Shown: positions 1 through 30,284 of the stretch, piece by piece
Position numbering within the stretch: the first letter of the stretch is position 1
Layout of the letters: each line of letters begins with the position of its first letter
The notes under the pieces: generated by a model
The model's database searches: none
Seen by the model: the letters and a program-made list of their open reading frames with translations, nothing else
Told to the model about the DNA's origin: nothing
Made by a program: the position numbers and the translations under genes
Assembly (NCBI RefSeq): GCF_052324685.1
Contig: NC_135221.1
Location: 23,685,989-23,749,988, forward strand
DNA from: Brachyhypopomus gauderio
Taxonomy: Eukaryota > Chordata > Actinopteri > Gymnotiformes > Hypopomidae
Length of the DNA stretch: 64,000 nt
Reading direction: 5' to 3'

Positions 1-479
1 GCCGTCAGAGTTTCCAGCGAGCGGCGTGGCCTCCTGGAGACACTCTGCCAGGCCACAGATTAATATCTGTAGGTGACGTGACCCGGGGGAGGGCGAGACA
101 GCCACGCCATTCCCTCCTCGCTGTCTCACATCAGCAGGAAGACAACTGCAATAAGTTCACAGGCGACCAAAGAGGACTGGAGGCTTTTAAACGCCTGTGG
201 AGTGTCAGAGGCACACAGACGCGAGCGCACACCCTCCCTCGCTCCGCCACTACTGTACTGGGGATTATGCGTGCCGCGTTATCGCAGAGGCGACGCACTC
301 TTTCGAAAGGAGGCCGAGCATTAACAGGCACGGCCAGGCCCTTCGGCCCCACAATCGGCCCTTTGAGGGGGGAGCGGGGCGGGGGAGGCAGCTGTCTGGA
401 CCCGCGCGGCAGCACAATAGCAGTGGGGTTGGGAGAGAGAGGCCAGCGCGGTCACACGGCCGCTCACGCACACACACAC

Positions 480-12069
<11,590 letters not shown>

Positions 12070-12200
12070 CTTCCCCACCACACCGCACGAGACCCGGATG
12101 TTTAGTGCGCCGCGCGGGGTCGCACCCGCGTGCATGCTGGGACGGCGCGCGCATGCTGGGACGGCGGAGTGCGGCGCGCTGGGCCGAACCTGCACAGGCG
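12070..12200 (-). promoter_or_regulatory. thoc2 promoter / 5' leader, CpG-rich
   Basis: This GC- and CpG-rich stretch lies immediately upstream of the thoc2 ATG. It has no TATA box. Two tandem copies of GCATGCTGGGACGGCG occur at 12132-12147 and 12151-12166. The GCATGCTGGGA part resembles half of the ZNF143 site known from housekeeping promoters (family knowledge). CpG enrichment continues on the other side, through 11540-11800 in intron 1. The transcription start was not determined. Confidence 0.5.
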
Positions 12201-12779
12201 AGAGGTGCTGTAAGAGCACGAACTCAATGATATGACTATATAATTACACATAACCACCAAACACATCCTTTCACCTTCAGCGTCACAATTCTAAGAGTTT
12301 TTCTTGTTTTTATCTTCCCCTTTTTATTTATTGTCTTCATGCTTCGTCACTTGTAGGCTTCAGTATAATGGTTTACATCTTCTCCATTTTGGATTGATGA
12401 ACAAGATGTCTTTTCTGTGCCACTGTGCCTCTCATAAACCATCTTTTTAGGATACAGAAATCCTGTTCTCAAACTAAGCACAGTGATCATTGAGATATAT
12501 GACATAGCAGCACATGTGTTACCAACCAACATATGTTAACGACCTTTATTTTGCATGTTGTTACTGTTTCACAGTACTTATGGGAAATGTTGTTGTTATT
12601 CTGTACCTTTGTGTATATGTAATGTAAAATGCCCCACATGAGTGTTTGTCGTTTTCAAGTGATGCAAAAAAAACAAATTATGCCCTGACATAACTTTTAA
12701 AAACAGTACAGTAGTCAGTGCTCTAAAGTGATGTCAATAATTCGCATAAGAAATCAAACATTTTCTTCTATCAGTCTTT
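12201..12779. other. thoc2-magt1 intergenic spacer
   Basis: AT-rich spacer between the two divergent genes. No exon, known repeat or RNA gene was recognised in it. Confidence 0.5.
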
Positions 12780-12921
12780 GTCAATCAAATCATTCCCTGG
12801 ACGCTTGACTCGGGACTTTTATTATGGAATCTATGCTGCACATTTGTAGCGCCGTGAACGTCCAATAGGAAAGTTCCAGGTTCCCGCAGCGCAGTCGTGG
12901 CCCACAGCGGCAGATCTGGAG
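12780..12921 (+). promoter_or_regulatory. magt1 promoter / 5' leader
   Basis: This is the region immediately upstream of the magt1 ATG. It becomes CpG-containing (AGCGCCGTGAACG, CCCGCAGCGCAGTCG) and has a CCAAT-type box, GTCCAATAGG, at about 12859-12868. No TATA box was recognised at the usual spacing. The gene diverges from thoc2 with about 850 bp between start codons, so the two could share regulatory sequence (inference). Confidence 0.45.
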
Positions 12922-19110
<6,189 letters not shown>

Positions 19111-19870
19111 ACGCAGACCTCTTGAGGAATAGTTCAATGGAAGATTAACTTATCGAGCACCAAATTTCTTCAGACGTTTCTACAGTTTAAGGTGCCTTAA
19201 AGGTTCACAATGATGGTTGGTTTAGGATATGTTTTTTTTTATTATTTAAATATCAAGAGTAAACTATTTCAATCAGAGGTTTTTGATTTTCTTTTTACTT
19301 TTTAAAGTCTTTTTTATCAGAAGTGACTTGCAGAAGATATGTTCTTACGAAGCCTTCCAAAAAGTGATTAGAACTGAATTATTCATTTGAGCCCCACACA
19401 TGTATTGCATTGCTAGCTAGTCAGTTCATTATTGCAGGTACAGTATCCAGTTCAACATTTACCATGTTGTTACATGTTTGGCACATCTAGAAAGGCAGAC
19501 ACTCCAGTTTGGAAGACACATGAGGACAAGCACAGTGTTTTTCATTCTACCTCCTGAAAAATGTACATAAGTTCCAAAGTCAAAAGAAAGCAGGCTGTTG
19601 TTCAGTGTAATTGCATTTCACTGCGTAGATGAATGTACTGGCCTGGGCATGGTTTCCCAAAGCATTGTGGTGTTAAAATCTTCACTATTAAATAGTTTAA
19701 AGTGGTATTTAGTCTGACAATGAACCCGGTGTTATGATGCTTTTGGTAACCTCACTCTGGCCAGTGTGACTGTGAAGTGACTTTTATGACTATGCTGAAA
19801 GCCCAGGTGGTCTGTGTAATACCTCAGGCGCTGCCTTTTGCCATTAAAAGTGCCTTAATTGCCCGTTTGG
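19111..19870 (+). other. magt1 3' untranslated region with ATTAAA signal
   Basis: Noncoding sequence follows the stop codon. The first plausible polyadenylation signal is ATTAAA at 19843-19848, about 730 bp downstream, followed by a GT-rich stretch near 19875-19895. The end point is inferred. Confidence 0.5.
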
Positions 19871-19922
19871 ATCAATCTTGTGTGATTGCTTGTGTGTGGA
19901 TTTTTCCTGCTACTATTCTGTA

Positions 19923-20126
19923 GATTTGTGACTGCTGGGCTGATGAGAAACTGTAGTGGCTGTGCCGGACAGTAGGTGGCAGTAGAGATTTGTGACTGCT
20001 GGGCTGATGAGAAACTGTAGTGGCTGTGCCGGACAGTAGGTGGCAGTAGAGATTTGTGACTGCTGGGCTGATGAGAAACTGTAGTGGCTGTGCCGGACAG
20101 TAGGTGGCAGTAGAGATTTGTGACCG
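19923..20126. repeat. three-copy 64-bp repeat with CTCF-like motifs
   Basis: Three near-identical 64-bp copies (19923-19986, 19987-20050, 20051-20114) and a short fourth start. Each contains ACAGTAGGTGGCAGT at 19969-19983, 20033-20047 and 20097-20111. This fits the commonly quoted CTCF core NCANYAGRKGGCRSY at every position. It lies just past the predicted magt1 polyadenylation site. Confidence 0.9.
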
Positions 20127-23036
20127 CTTATAAACACCCGGATCCTGAAGTTCTCTCAGGGTGCTCATAATTTATTCATTTTTGATATTTTAGTACATAT
20201 ATTTTTTTAAATTTAAAAAAGTTAAAATGTTTGTAATTAAAGGGTAACTGATTGAGCGGTTAACTTTATCATGTGGGGGTGGGGGGGGGGGGTGTTGTAT
20301 TTGCTCAGTAATTGTAGTCAATCAAATAAAACAGGATTTTTGTAGGAGACCTGCAATTTATAGCAGACCTGCATTTCTGCTATAAATGTAAATTTCTAAA
20401 AGTAAAATAACACGGCTATTATGCTATATTATTCATTAATAGTCACAATAAAGATGGATGTAAGACTAAATATACTGATTAGTTAAAAGTTTGAGGTTCA
20501 ATATCCTGATTACCTTTAGGTCTTCATTTCCATTTGTCCATCATAGGTTGTCTATCATATACGTTACAATTGTTCAATGATAACAAAAGAATAGGATTAT
20601 TTTAGTACAATATGCCTTGTACTATATTATGCTGTCTTTGTTGTTCATTTACATACTGGAACAGGTGCTGCAAGGTTATTTGCCGCTGCAAATCCAAACA
20701 GCCTTGCTAGGATGTCAGTGAGCCAATCACACCAGAGTTGGCTTTAATACCATATAAGGCAACAGGCTGAGTGCTAAGTAGCATGCAGTGGGTGTTCCCC
20801 CGCAGAAGGCCTGCATTGTTCCTTGGACGGCCGCCTCCCCGTAGGGGATACGCGGCTCTCCGGATGCCAACCACATGGCTAAATTTAGGTCCCAATTTCA
20901 AACTAAAATATGGTAGAATCGTTAAAAGGGAGTAACTCACCAACAGTGGTCTCATGGTTTATTGTCTTTTTGTTTTAATATTAAACCTAAACATCTCTTA
21001 AACATTTGAAAGTGATGAAGCCAGACAGAATGGTTAACAGATTTTAGATCTGTTGAATTTGAATTTGCAACATAAACTTCATGTAAGGACTGTGTGACTT
21101 CAGGTAGTTATTCCATCACTTCTCTTGCCATAAATACCCAGCATTGATTTCCTGATATCTGTCAACAGCATTTGGTGCAAAAACACTTACGTCAATGTAA
21201 TGGCAGTTTTTAAAGTTCTCTCCTCAATTGTTAAGACAGCTTGCAAAGTTCTTTTTATGGTAGTGTTCTCAGCCAACTGTTTTCCTGCGTGACATAATCT
21301 CTCTCCTCTAGGTAGGGTTGAGATCTCTTGATATGAGCTTGTTTTTGTGACTGAGTAAAGCGTAAAGTGTTGCTGAAGGAGTGTTTGGACTCCAGCCTTC
21401 ATCACTGCTCCTCATGAGGACCCACTTGACCAACACTAGTCCAGTATTAGAATCTGGCAATTTATATCTCCATACATCTTCAAGTCATTGATTCTTTTTT
21501 CACTTATTAAGAAATTAAATTATATGGACCATCCTCATAACAGTGGCTTGCAAAGGTTTTGAAACGTTTTTAAAAAATCTACTTGACTGAGCAGCAGTTT
21601 ACTTTCTGATTGTACAGCAACATTAGTTGAATTGACTATGAAGTGTAGTTTTACCTGTTCTTTTTCTCGGAAGAGTGATCACAGAGAGTTTTGTATACAT
21701 TTGTACTCATTCGAAGTCTCTGAATGAGGTCACTAGAGCCTGAGGTGTAGGTAAGCATGCCAAGGAATGAACGCGGGCAAACTTGAGGCCTCCTCCCAAG
21801 TGCACGCCTCACCCTGTCATTCGTATAGGAGGGTGGAGACACACAAGGCCCTGGAAATAACGTTCTGAGGGCAAAAATAAAATGGGGTCCATTTTCTTGG
21901 GATTGAGGCTAGCCTCACAGCCACTTGTCTGGTGCATTGTGATTCACATCATCTGTGAGCATGAGGTTTACGGGCCTCAGAGCTTCTCAGAGTAACTTTG
22001 ATCTTCATATAGTTGGTGTATTTTCAGCCATGGTTCACATATTTTAGATTGAGAAGGAAGTTCAGCCTGCACATTTAATACAAATCAGAACAAATAACGC
22101 CTGGTCAAATTAAACAGTCTTGCCCTCATTACAAAGTTGTTTGTTCCCTATAATTAAAACTGAGCTATTGATGATTGTTAGAAAAAAAAACCACCCAAAC
22201 ATTGGTGCTGTAGTGAAGTTGTCTATCCAGTTTACTTTGCTATGTGGGAGTGAGAAAATTCAACCCACATCCACACCTTGTCACTCTTAAGCACTTCCTT
22301 GTGTTGGACAGAATTCAGATGAAGGTTTATCAAAACTGTAAAAAGTTCAGGTACATTTTGTTTGTGTTCAAGTGAATTTTTGTTATTCCCAAGAAGGATA
22401 TTGTGTAAAAACACCACTATAAAAGCCATCATCATCAGAAAGTGCCACTTGGTATCTGTTCATTAAGAGTTAATGAACAAACTATATGTGCATGTATGTG
22501 TATCATTTGTTTATGCAAAAACAGTAGCGTTCTCCTTTTTCGGTCATTGCTTTGTAAGGTTAACATAATCCACCAACTCACTGGAAAGAACACCTGAAAT
22601 ATTTAGTGCTGTATCTATACTGGTAAATCTGTAGATTTTTATGGATTGGTTGACTCAGGTATTGTATTGCCATGTCTGTATGTCCAAGCACTTGCTGTGC
22701 ACACATTTCACTACCCTAACATACTTCCTCATGGTTGAGTCTGGAGCGCTCTGAACAAACACTGGCCATGTGAAAGGACGTGGGGCAGGATGGCACCAAA
22801 CAGCATGAAAAATGTTATGAATGCAACAGATAGAGGATGTGATCTGAAGTACATTCCGCCCTTATTCTAGCATACCAGCATATCACTACATTGGTGATTA
22901 GCAGTAGTAAAATGTATCACTTAAATTTGTGTGTACCACAATCCCTGACTCACCATTTTTATCTGCACATTACTAGTCAATGACTGTAGTCGCTGATTCG
23001 ACTATAGTCGACTATACCCCCTGGTCGACTATGAAC

Positions 23037-23240
23037 GTCATAGTCGAATGTACCATTCTAACTGCATGGGGGTGCCCAAGGATGCTGCTAAGCATTAGTT
23101 GTTACATGAAATGTCTTTGTTTTCGTTATATATAGCCTTTTGTCAAATAAAATCATCCTAATTTCTGTTAATAAATATTTTTAAATGATGTGTCCGCATT
23201 AACAATAGGCATCTTCCCTATTACACATAATAAATCACAC
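23037..23240. repeat. dispersed repeat, copy B
   Basis: Second copy of the roughly 200-bp sequence at 5039-5240, in the same orientation. It is preceded by several TAGTCGAC motifs (22985-23030) that look like a hAT terminal region. Confidence 0.8.
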
Positions 23241-23834
23241 ATATTGAGCTATAAATGTATCCCTTTTCTTGAGAGTGAAGCTGTTACATATTTTAAAAAT
23301 CTCTATATATGTATGAGTTGACTACTAAAGCTGCTTATTTGATTCAGTTCTATGCGGATGGGTTATTTATAGTTTTATGGCATGTCATCAATCAGCTTCT
23401 TATGGCTTGAGTTGTAGGGCAGAAACAGGAGAATAAATTAAGACAGGATTCTTCTGCCCTGGTGTAAAAGCTTCTATACCCTTTAGTTAATGTAACAATG
23501 CCAGTTAGTTTTGTCCTCATTTTATTAATTATATAAATAATAACCTGCACTAATAACAACTGCTATGCTAAGATATACAAAATAACTCTGAAAACAGCTC
23601 CATTACCACATTCTTGTGAGAGATGGAATTACAGTAGATCAGTTCTGACAAAGTTATTGTATATCCTGACACAAAACTGAATTTTGCTGACTGAACAGGT
23701 GTCTTATAATGGGCATTTTCTGTTGGTCTCACTTGACATCTGTTACTTTTTGTTACTAACTATTTAAGGACAGAATACTGTATCAATGATTAACAGAGCA
23801 AATCAGTAGCTTATAAGAGTGCACAGATACAGAA

Positions 23835-23836
<2 letters not shown>

Positions 23837-23894
<58 letters not shown>
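23837..23894. repeat. (TG)n microsatellite
   Basis: Near-perfect TG dinucleotide run followed by an interrupted TG and a GA repeat (to about 23921). Confidence 0.95.
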
Positions 23895-23897
<3 letters not shown>

Positions 23898-25080
23898 TGT
23901 GTATGAGAGAGAGAGAGAGAGGTCTATTGATCCGTCAGTTTTGGAATGCCCAGCACAAATCCATGCTATTCGAATAAACAGAATCCATGCCTTGCGCAGT
24001 GTTATGTCTACGGTCTAGAGAAAAATCTACTAAAAATAATACATGATTAACAAATTAATACATTTGGTGTCTTACAGATATATCTAAAGTGTTAGAACTT
24101 TGCACTGTATTCCCTAAATATCCTGTGATGTCATTTATATACCATAATGCAGGTAAATGTGGTACACCAGGAATGATGCAATTTCATGTAATCAAGGACT
24201 CATGAAAACAAACCAAAACTAGAATAGCATAGGGTGGGAACGTTTCAATCTTCCAGGCTCTAAATAATAACTAGGGTACTGGAAATAAATCTGCTATTTC
24301 ATAGAAACACTCATTTTATGAATAAATGAAAGTGCAAAAGTAACCTGTGAAAGTATTTTTTAAGAAAAGTAATATATTTAAAAAGAATTGGAAATCACTT
24401 CATTACAATCATACTTTTTTCCAAGAGATTTAATTATTAAGAGTATGTTGGATTCACCAAATAGAAAGAAAAATATATATATAAACAATTCAAAATTTTA
24501 ATATGTTTACTGGTACTTAACTGGTACTACTTACTTAACTGAATGTGACTGGACACAGTAGTAGTTAATGCAGTGTAGAAAAAGGTCAACAAAGTTCAGA
24601 ATAAACACATTTTTAAATGATTTCCAAATGTAAAAAAGAGCGTAAAGCCGTTTTGCAGGTTAGTGAATGAGCAGCCAGTTCGGACCGACTACCACCTTCT
24701 TTTGGTGATTCTCCATTAGTGCATTTAGACACTCATCCCACACCTTAGCTAGGCCTGTTTCTTCCAGTCTTGGGAAATAACCCTTTAATTACAAGTCAGA
24801 GCTCTATGGTAAGAAACAGATTAGGTTGGTTCACATTAGTGGAATGACTAGGAACCCTAGACTATATTTAGATAAACAGTTTCTTTAGAGCATACCAAAC
24901 AAAATAAATCCCTCTGAGAAGTGTGCTATAAATTAAACGTAGCATTAATGTTGTTTACTAATTATTATTATTTATTTTTACATATTGAACTCTCATCTAT
25001 AGCACACACCTTTTGAAGGGGAGGTTATTTGATATGTAAATTTGCTCAACATCAGCTGAATTGACCATAATGGACGTTAG

Positions 25081-25267
25081 GTGTGGAGAAGGCGGGACAT
25101 GTGTGATGCAATGGCTAGAACTTGACCAATCAAATTGAAGACACCTTTGAGGTATTTCGCCATTTGACCAATGAGTGTGGAGTGGGCGGGGTTTGGGCGC
25201 TGAGGTTTCAACACGGAGTTGGGCTGTGAGTCAGGGCGACGGAGCGCGGCGGAGAGGGAGAGAGAGG
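25081..25267 (+). promoter_or_regulatory. probable pls3 promoter and noncoding first exon
   Basis: Two CCAAT boxes (GACCAATCAAA at about 25123, GACCAATGAG at 25166) and a GC box (GTGGGCGGGG, about 25181) precede a CpG-bearing stretch. A good splice donor follows at 25268 (AGAGAGG|GTGAGA). No AUG-initiated conserved peptide is visible, so this is taken as a 5' UTR exon. Its assignment to pls3 is inferred from orientation and from the pls3 start codon lying in an internal exon 7.4 kb downstream. A different noncoding transcript is possible. Confidence 0.5.
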
Positions 25268-28200
25268 GTGAGATAACCGTGACTACATACTTACACCACC
25301 AAATATTTCACCTCCTTCATTCGCATGTTTGTCTTTATTTCTATTTTTGTAGTATTGTTTTGAGTAATTGTTATGGGAAACTGTGGAGTACTTTCTATAC
25401 CTCGTCAATAGTTGTCTGGCGACTGCCCTCACTAGACTAAAGCCACCAGACTCTTCACACATGAGACATTTATTACGGTTATTCTTCTTTCTGCTCGTAC
25501 GGAAATGTACATGTAAGACGATAATGTACATTTAAGACGATAACATTATATCGGTTTGCGATTCTTTTCAAGTTACTCAGACTGTCTGAATGAAAGGTAG
25601 TTGTTCATTGAAAGGCTTGTAAACCAAGACTGAACTGATGTTCATGAACTAAGAAATGCAGTTAACCAGTTAATGTATTCACCACCAACTATTATGAAAG
25701 TTATGGCTCCTCAAGCGAATTTAGCGATTTTTGCGAAAAAACGTTTAGTCTAACATAATCTTAAATCTTAAATCTTCATTAATACCTTAATGAAGACGAC
25801 TTGGACATGCTTGACTTCATGTCAACTGTATCTAAGTTTGAGTTTGATGTATCTGTGTATTATTGCTACACATGTATGATCTGTGTGTGTTTTGTGTTAA
25901 CGAGCTGAATGAATGAGAAACGTCCTGAATGAGATCAGTGGAGATGAAACTATGGCCAGATGATCTATGAAGTACCATCTGCCTTCACAGCAGAAAGATC
26001 TTTATATTTTAACACCGAGTTTTCGTCCAAAATGTTAAACAATTATTCTTATCGCATGTATCAGTTACGGTCCTCAATAGTATGATCTAATAGTAACATT
26101 AGTTAGCAGTTGTGGAAGACAAATTCTTTGGCTGCCGTCCTAATGACCTACTTCCCTTTGGCTTGGTTTAAATGTTGAATCATGAATGCACACAAATAAC
26201 TAGCTGCTTCTAGAGTCCTGTATGTATGTAGTTTTTAGCTGTTTGGTACCTCAGACATGGGCCTTAAATGCAAGGCCATCCCTTCCTAGATTCCTGGGGC
26301 AGATAGGAATGTCTGGTTTTGGCTTTTCTTTGGCAGCCACAGTAAGTGACATACTGCCGTTCTTAACAGCGCCTCCAAGACCCAAAACTGAGGGGCTGGG
26401 CAACCAAGCAGTGTAGCTTTTTGGTACAGGACACGAGGAAGATGTTGCCACATCATATGTTCAGACATGAAGGGAGACCAGCTTCTGTAACACCCCTATG
26501 TTGACCTCCGCCTCGTGTGAGTGTGACTGATCAGTTTGGAAGCGCTCACAACTGCATTTCACATTTTATATGGAAAGGTTTGGCCTGCACACGGCTGGGC
26601 TAGAGCCTTCTGCCGCACCGTTGCAGTGGTTTTAGAGTGGTTGACCTTTGTCGCTCTCTGAGTATCTGTCACATCTTACTAATGAGCTCCATTTTCGAAG
26701 AGTAGCAGAAATCTTGTCTGGCTGCCAGGATACAAAAACATGTTGTAGCTTTCACTGTTGTTCTGTTATCATTGTGGAAAACCATGTGGTTGGACAAGCA
26801 GGCCGACTTTGCAAATAGCGTCAGAAGGAAAATAAACAATGTTTGTGGGAGACTGAATATGCTGATGTGGGATGGAAAATAGCTGTTCTTTAAGGCTTAA
26901 GGCTAAATTTAGCTTTGTGAAGTCTGCTGATGTGGTATTAAATTAGGTGATGAGCCATTTGGGTGGGTGGGGGGGGGGGGGGTGGCAAGCGTGACCCACC
27001 TTGTCCCAGTCGTTAATTGTTTCATAGTTTGCAAATCAGTAAATGAGTGTCACTCATATAAGCTGTAGTTAAATGTGTAGATGGATCACGGGAGACACTG
27101 TTCTCAGGTTTTTCAAATGGAGTTATTGATCTGTCCAGTTGTAGTGGCTCTGGTCAACAACAGGTGTTCAGCATGCCAGGAGAAGTTATTGGTTGTATAA
27201 TGTTCTGCAGGTGTTACTGTAGTGGGTTTATTGCTTCCCTTTGTATTCCTCATGGTTAGACACTCGCATCTTATTTTCCGCCACCAGTGCGTCTCTGCAC
27301 TGCGACTGGGGAAGTTGTGATGAATGTCTCAGTCTCTCCAGACCCAACTGTGGCACATTTTCCTCTCATAAAGCCACGGGTCTGATCCGTTGCCGTCACC
27401 CCGCCCTTCCTGAGTCATTGTCAACAGTCTGATCTCCATTCATAGTGAAACAACAGACTAGTTTGGCATTCTTAGGAATGGCAGTGCGTGGTTCAGTGAA
27501 TGGACGGACCAACCCGCCCCCCTGGCAAGGTGCACACAAGATGTGGGGTAGCGGTGTGCTGATTCACCGAGCCGTCCGCCACAGCGTCACACCCCATTGT
27601 CTGTCCTCCATGGTGCAGATCCTGCCCAGTCCTAAACACTGGGCTCACCATGTGTTTGTGCAGCTGGCTAGAGGCTCGAAGTAAACATCACACATGGGCT
27701 GGAAGGGGCATTGAGGATGCCACACTCTTGTCCATCCTCGTATGTGTTCCACAAGTTTTCTGAGTTAAAAAAGAGCTGGTTCTCCAATCTTTCATGCAGC
27801 TTAAAACACAGAATGTGCACAAGATGTTGAAAGTTCATGGAACAGTAAAGCATTTTTCTAAATGTTTCCAATATGTTAGCCCCGACATGTGCTCCAACAT
27901 CTGAAATGGCCAGAGTTTCCACTGAGTAATATTGGGGGAGGGGATCAAATAGATTTCTAAATAAAATGCTAGCCTCACCTTTAAACACAGTATAAACTTG
28001 TATAATAATTTTTTTTCATAGTTGAGTCACACAAGATAATTGTAATAAACCAGGAAAGGAACTGATTTGGAATTCTGCTAAAGCCATTATGCAACTTTGG
28101 TATTGATGGTGAAATTTTGACTTCTTTTGTTGTCGTGCAGGCGTCCTGACTGCTGGGCTCGTTTAGCCAAGCCTGCCTAGTCTTGTGCACTCGCCCTGAT

Positions 28201-29689
28201 TTTATCACTGTGTCTTCTAACCTGCTCTGTGGCTTAAGCGCATCTACCCTGCTCTCAATACTATATATGGCTTAGAGTCTGTTTATAAGAGCCAATGTCT
28301 TTGCTTAGCCATATGATCGAGGGTAAACTAGTGGAGACTCTAAATCAGATGAATTGATCTGGACCTCAACAGTTCTGGGTTGTCTGCTGTAAGGGAGTGT
28401 GAGCTTATGGATTGTGCAAAACAACCTTCCCTACCTGAATGACCTTCCCTACCTGAATGCTAATTCAGGGAGTTTTGAAAACCGCGTGTGGCATGTAGGA
28501 TTGGGCCATAATGGCTGAGTCACGTCTGACCCCAATTAGTTTTCTTCTCTCTTTTCTTGCGTTTGGTTACTTCTGACCCCTCATCATGACCTCATCAGGG
28601 TCTCGGACTGAAACGTTTAGCTGGTCATGATGAGGATGTGGACGTGGTTTTTAAGGTTTTCTGTACAGTAGTATTTTGTTGGTCTTGCACAGAAGCAAAT
28701 ATTTGTAAGCATGTTTCTTTTTTCTCCTCAGCAGGCAAAACTATCTTATCTGTGTTGCGCAATGCAGCTGCTGTTTTCACAGCAGACACCAGACTTGTTC
28801 TGGCATCTGTACTTGAGCAGTTGCCTCTATAATCTTCCATGTGAGTTTGGGGGTGAACGGCAACACCTGTTTTGTGGCTTTTCTCTTAAGCAAGACTTGG
28901 TAGCTGGTTCCTCATGTGTCCCTCACAACTGTTGTCCAGGAGTGCCAGCAAGTGTTTGGAATGACAGCGGTGTGAAGAACATGGCCCAGCCATGAGTGAG
29001 TGTGGAGTAAACCCCAGGTCTACCTCTACCACAGAGGGGTTTTCCTGATGTGCAAGATGAGACTTGAACAGGTGACCCTGTCTTCTGTTGTAACCTGAGC
29101 ACAAGGAATGTCAGTCTCGTAACCCTTTGGACCAAAAGGCTTTGGTCTATGTGCTGGTGAAGCTTTATGTCTTATGAATTAACCATGTAACCGTAGTGGC
29201 CTGATGTCTTGAGAGCGGGTGCGGGTGGAGAGATTCAGTCTCGAATCGAAGGACCTGTAACTATCTGGTTTGACTATCTAAGTCAAACCAAACCCCATAA
29301 CTTTAACCCTAGTTTGTAAGTTTTCTATGGGAGGACAGTCACAAGTTGAAGCCCAGATCTACGTTTCAGATGTAACTAGTCTCACTCTCACCTTTCTGCC
29401 TCTTCTTGCTCGTCTTGCTTGCCCAGTACATCTGGAACAGGGGGGCACTGGTGAAAAAGAAAACGCACACATGTCACACATTTATTCCTCTCTCTCTCTC
29501 TGGCCCTCCACCCCTCCTCTCCTTCACCCCCACCCTCCCCGATCCACTCCTCCCCCCACACTGCTCCACTCTCAGCTCCCACTGGCTAGCAGGAAGTGTC
29601 AGGACTTGCTGGCTGAGGTCTTTGTGAGGCAGACAGGAATGCTGGCGCTCCACATTAGTCTGGAAGGGCGTGGAGGGAGCACTGCCTGT
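25268..29689. other. probable pls3 5' UTR intron, first part
   Basis: No conserved coding sequence was recognised. It contains a G-run at about 26968-26983 and otherwise looks like unique AT-rich intronic DNA. Confidence 0.45.
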
Positions 29690-30126
29690 CGCGCTCGCCA
29701 CCGAGAAGACGAACCTCAGCACAGCTCCGTCTCTCCGTCTCTCTCCTTCTCTCTCTCGTCCTCCGTCCCACTCACTCCACCACTCGCTCTGCCTGCAGTT
29801 CTCACGTTTCAGTGGCGCACCAGTGGAAGGGTTTACTCATCCTCTCCTTACCTCCACCTCGTTAGACGGCTAGACGCGACGGGGTCCGCTGAACGGCACG
29901 CCGGTTTTCGTAAGTCCTCACGCTCGGTTTGGAGGAGTAGCGGAGGAGCAGAGGAAACTATGGGTTTAAAATCTCTGCTTTGGTTTAGTTGTTTTCTTTC
30001 TGGCTTTTGGTGGCTGGACCTGCTTTGCGGAGAGAACACGCATGCATGGGCGTCTGTCAGTTTATGTCCTGGTACAGGCAAGGATTCCTGTCTGTTTAGT
30101 CGCCTGTTTAAAATGTGTGGTTGATG
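29690..30126 (+). promoter_or_regulatory. possible alternative pls3 leader exon
   Basis: A CT-rich, CpG-bearing stretch (29690-29950) ends at strong donor sites: TTTTC|GTAAGT at 29910 and TGATG|GTGAGTAAT at 30127. Before the second donor lies a 54-codon ORF (29960-30124) with a good initiation context (AAACTATGG) and a signal-peptide-like start, MGLKSLLWFSCFLSGFWWLD. It could be an upstream ORF or a small secreted peptide. No homologue is recognised. Confidence 0.3.
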
Positions 30127-30243
30127 GTGAGTAATGTCTCCATTGCTTACCATGGTAAGTTGTGTTTTTATAAGTTTAGTCAGCTGTGGTTGGTATTTTT
30201 GTAGTGTTGCATGAGCAAGGTAGAAAATCAGATCTCATTTCCC

Positions 30244-30284
<41 letters not shown>

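Larger units (their letters stand above)
20127..25080. other. intergenic, no gene recognised
   Basis: No exon, RNA gene or intact transposon was recognised on either strand. Contents: a G-run near 20278-20292, a GC-rich island of unknown nature at about 20700-20960, the dispersed repeat copy B at 23037-23240, and a TG array at 23837-23894. Confidence 0.55.

Noticed and set aside
1-470. Further thoc2 exon at the left edge
   Set aside because: Minus-strand translation of this GC-rich stretch gives nothing resembling the next THOC2 segment. It appears to be intronic.
21187-21405. 72-codon minus-strand ORF in the magt1-pls3 interval
   Set aside because: It looks vaguely protein-like, but no family is recognised and no splice-linked neighbours were seen.
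29327-30124. 265-codon open frame, one of the longer orphan ORFs
   Set aside because: The upstream part is Ser/Pro/Leu low-complexity from CT-rich DNA with no recognisable domain. Only the last 54 codons have a plausible own start, and they are reported as a tentative finding.
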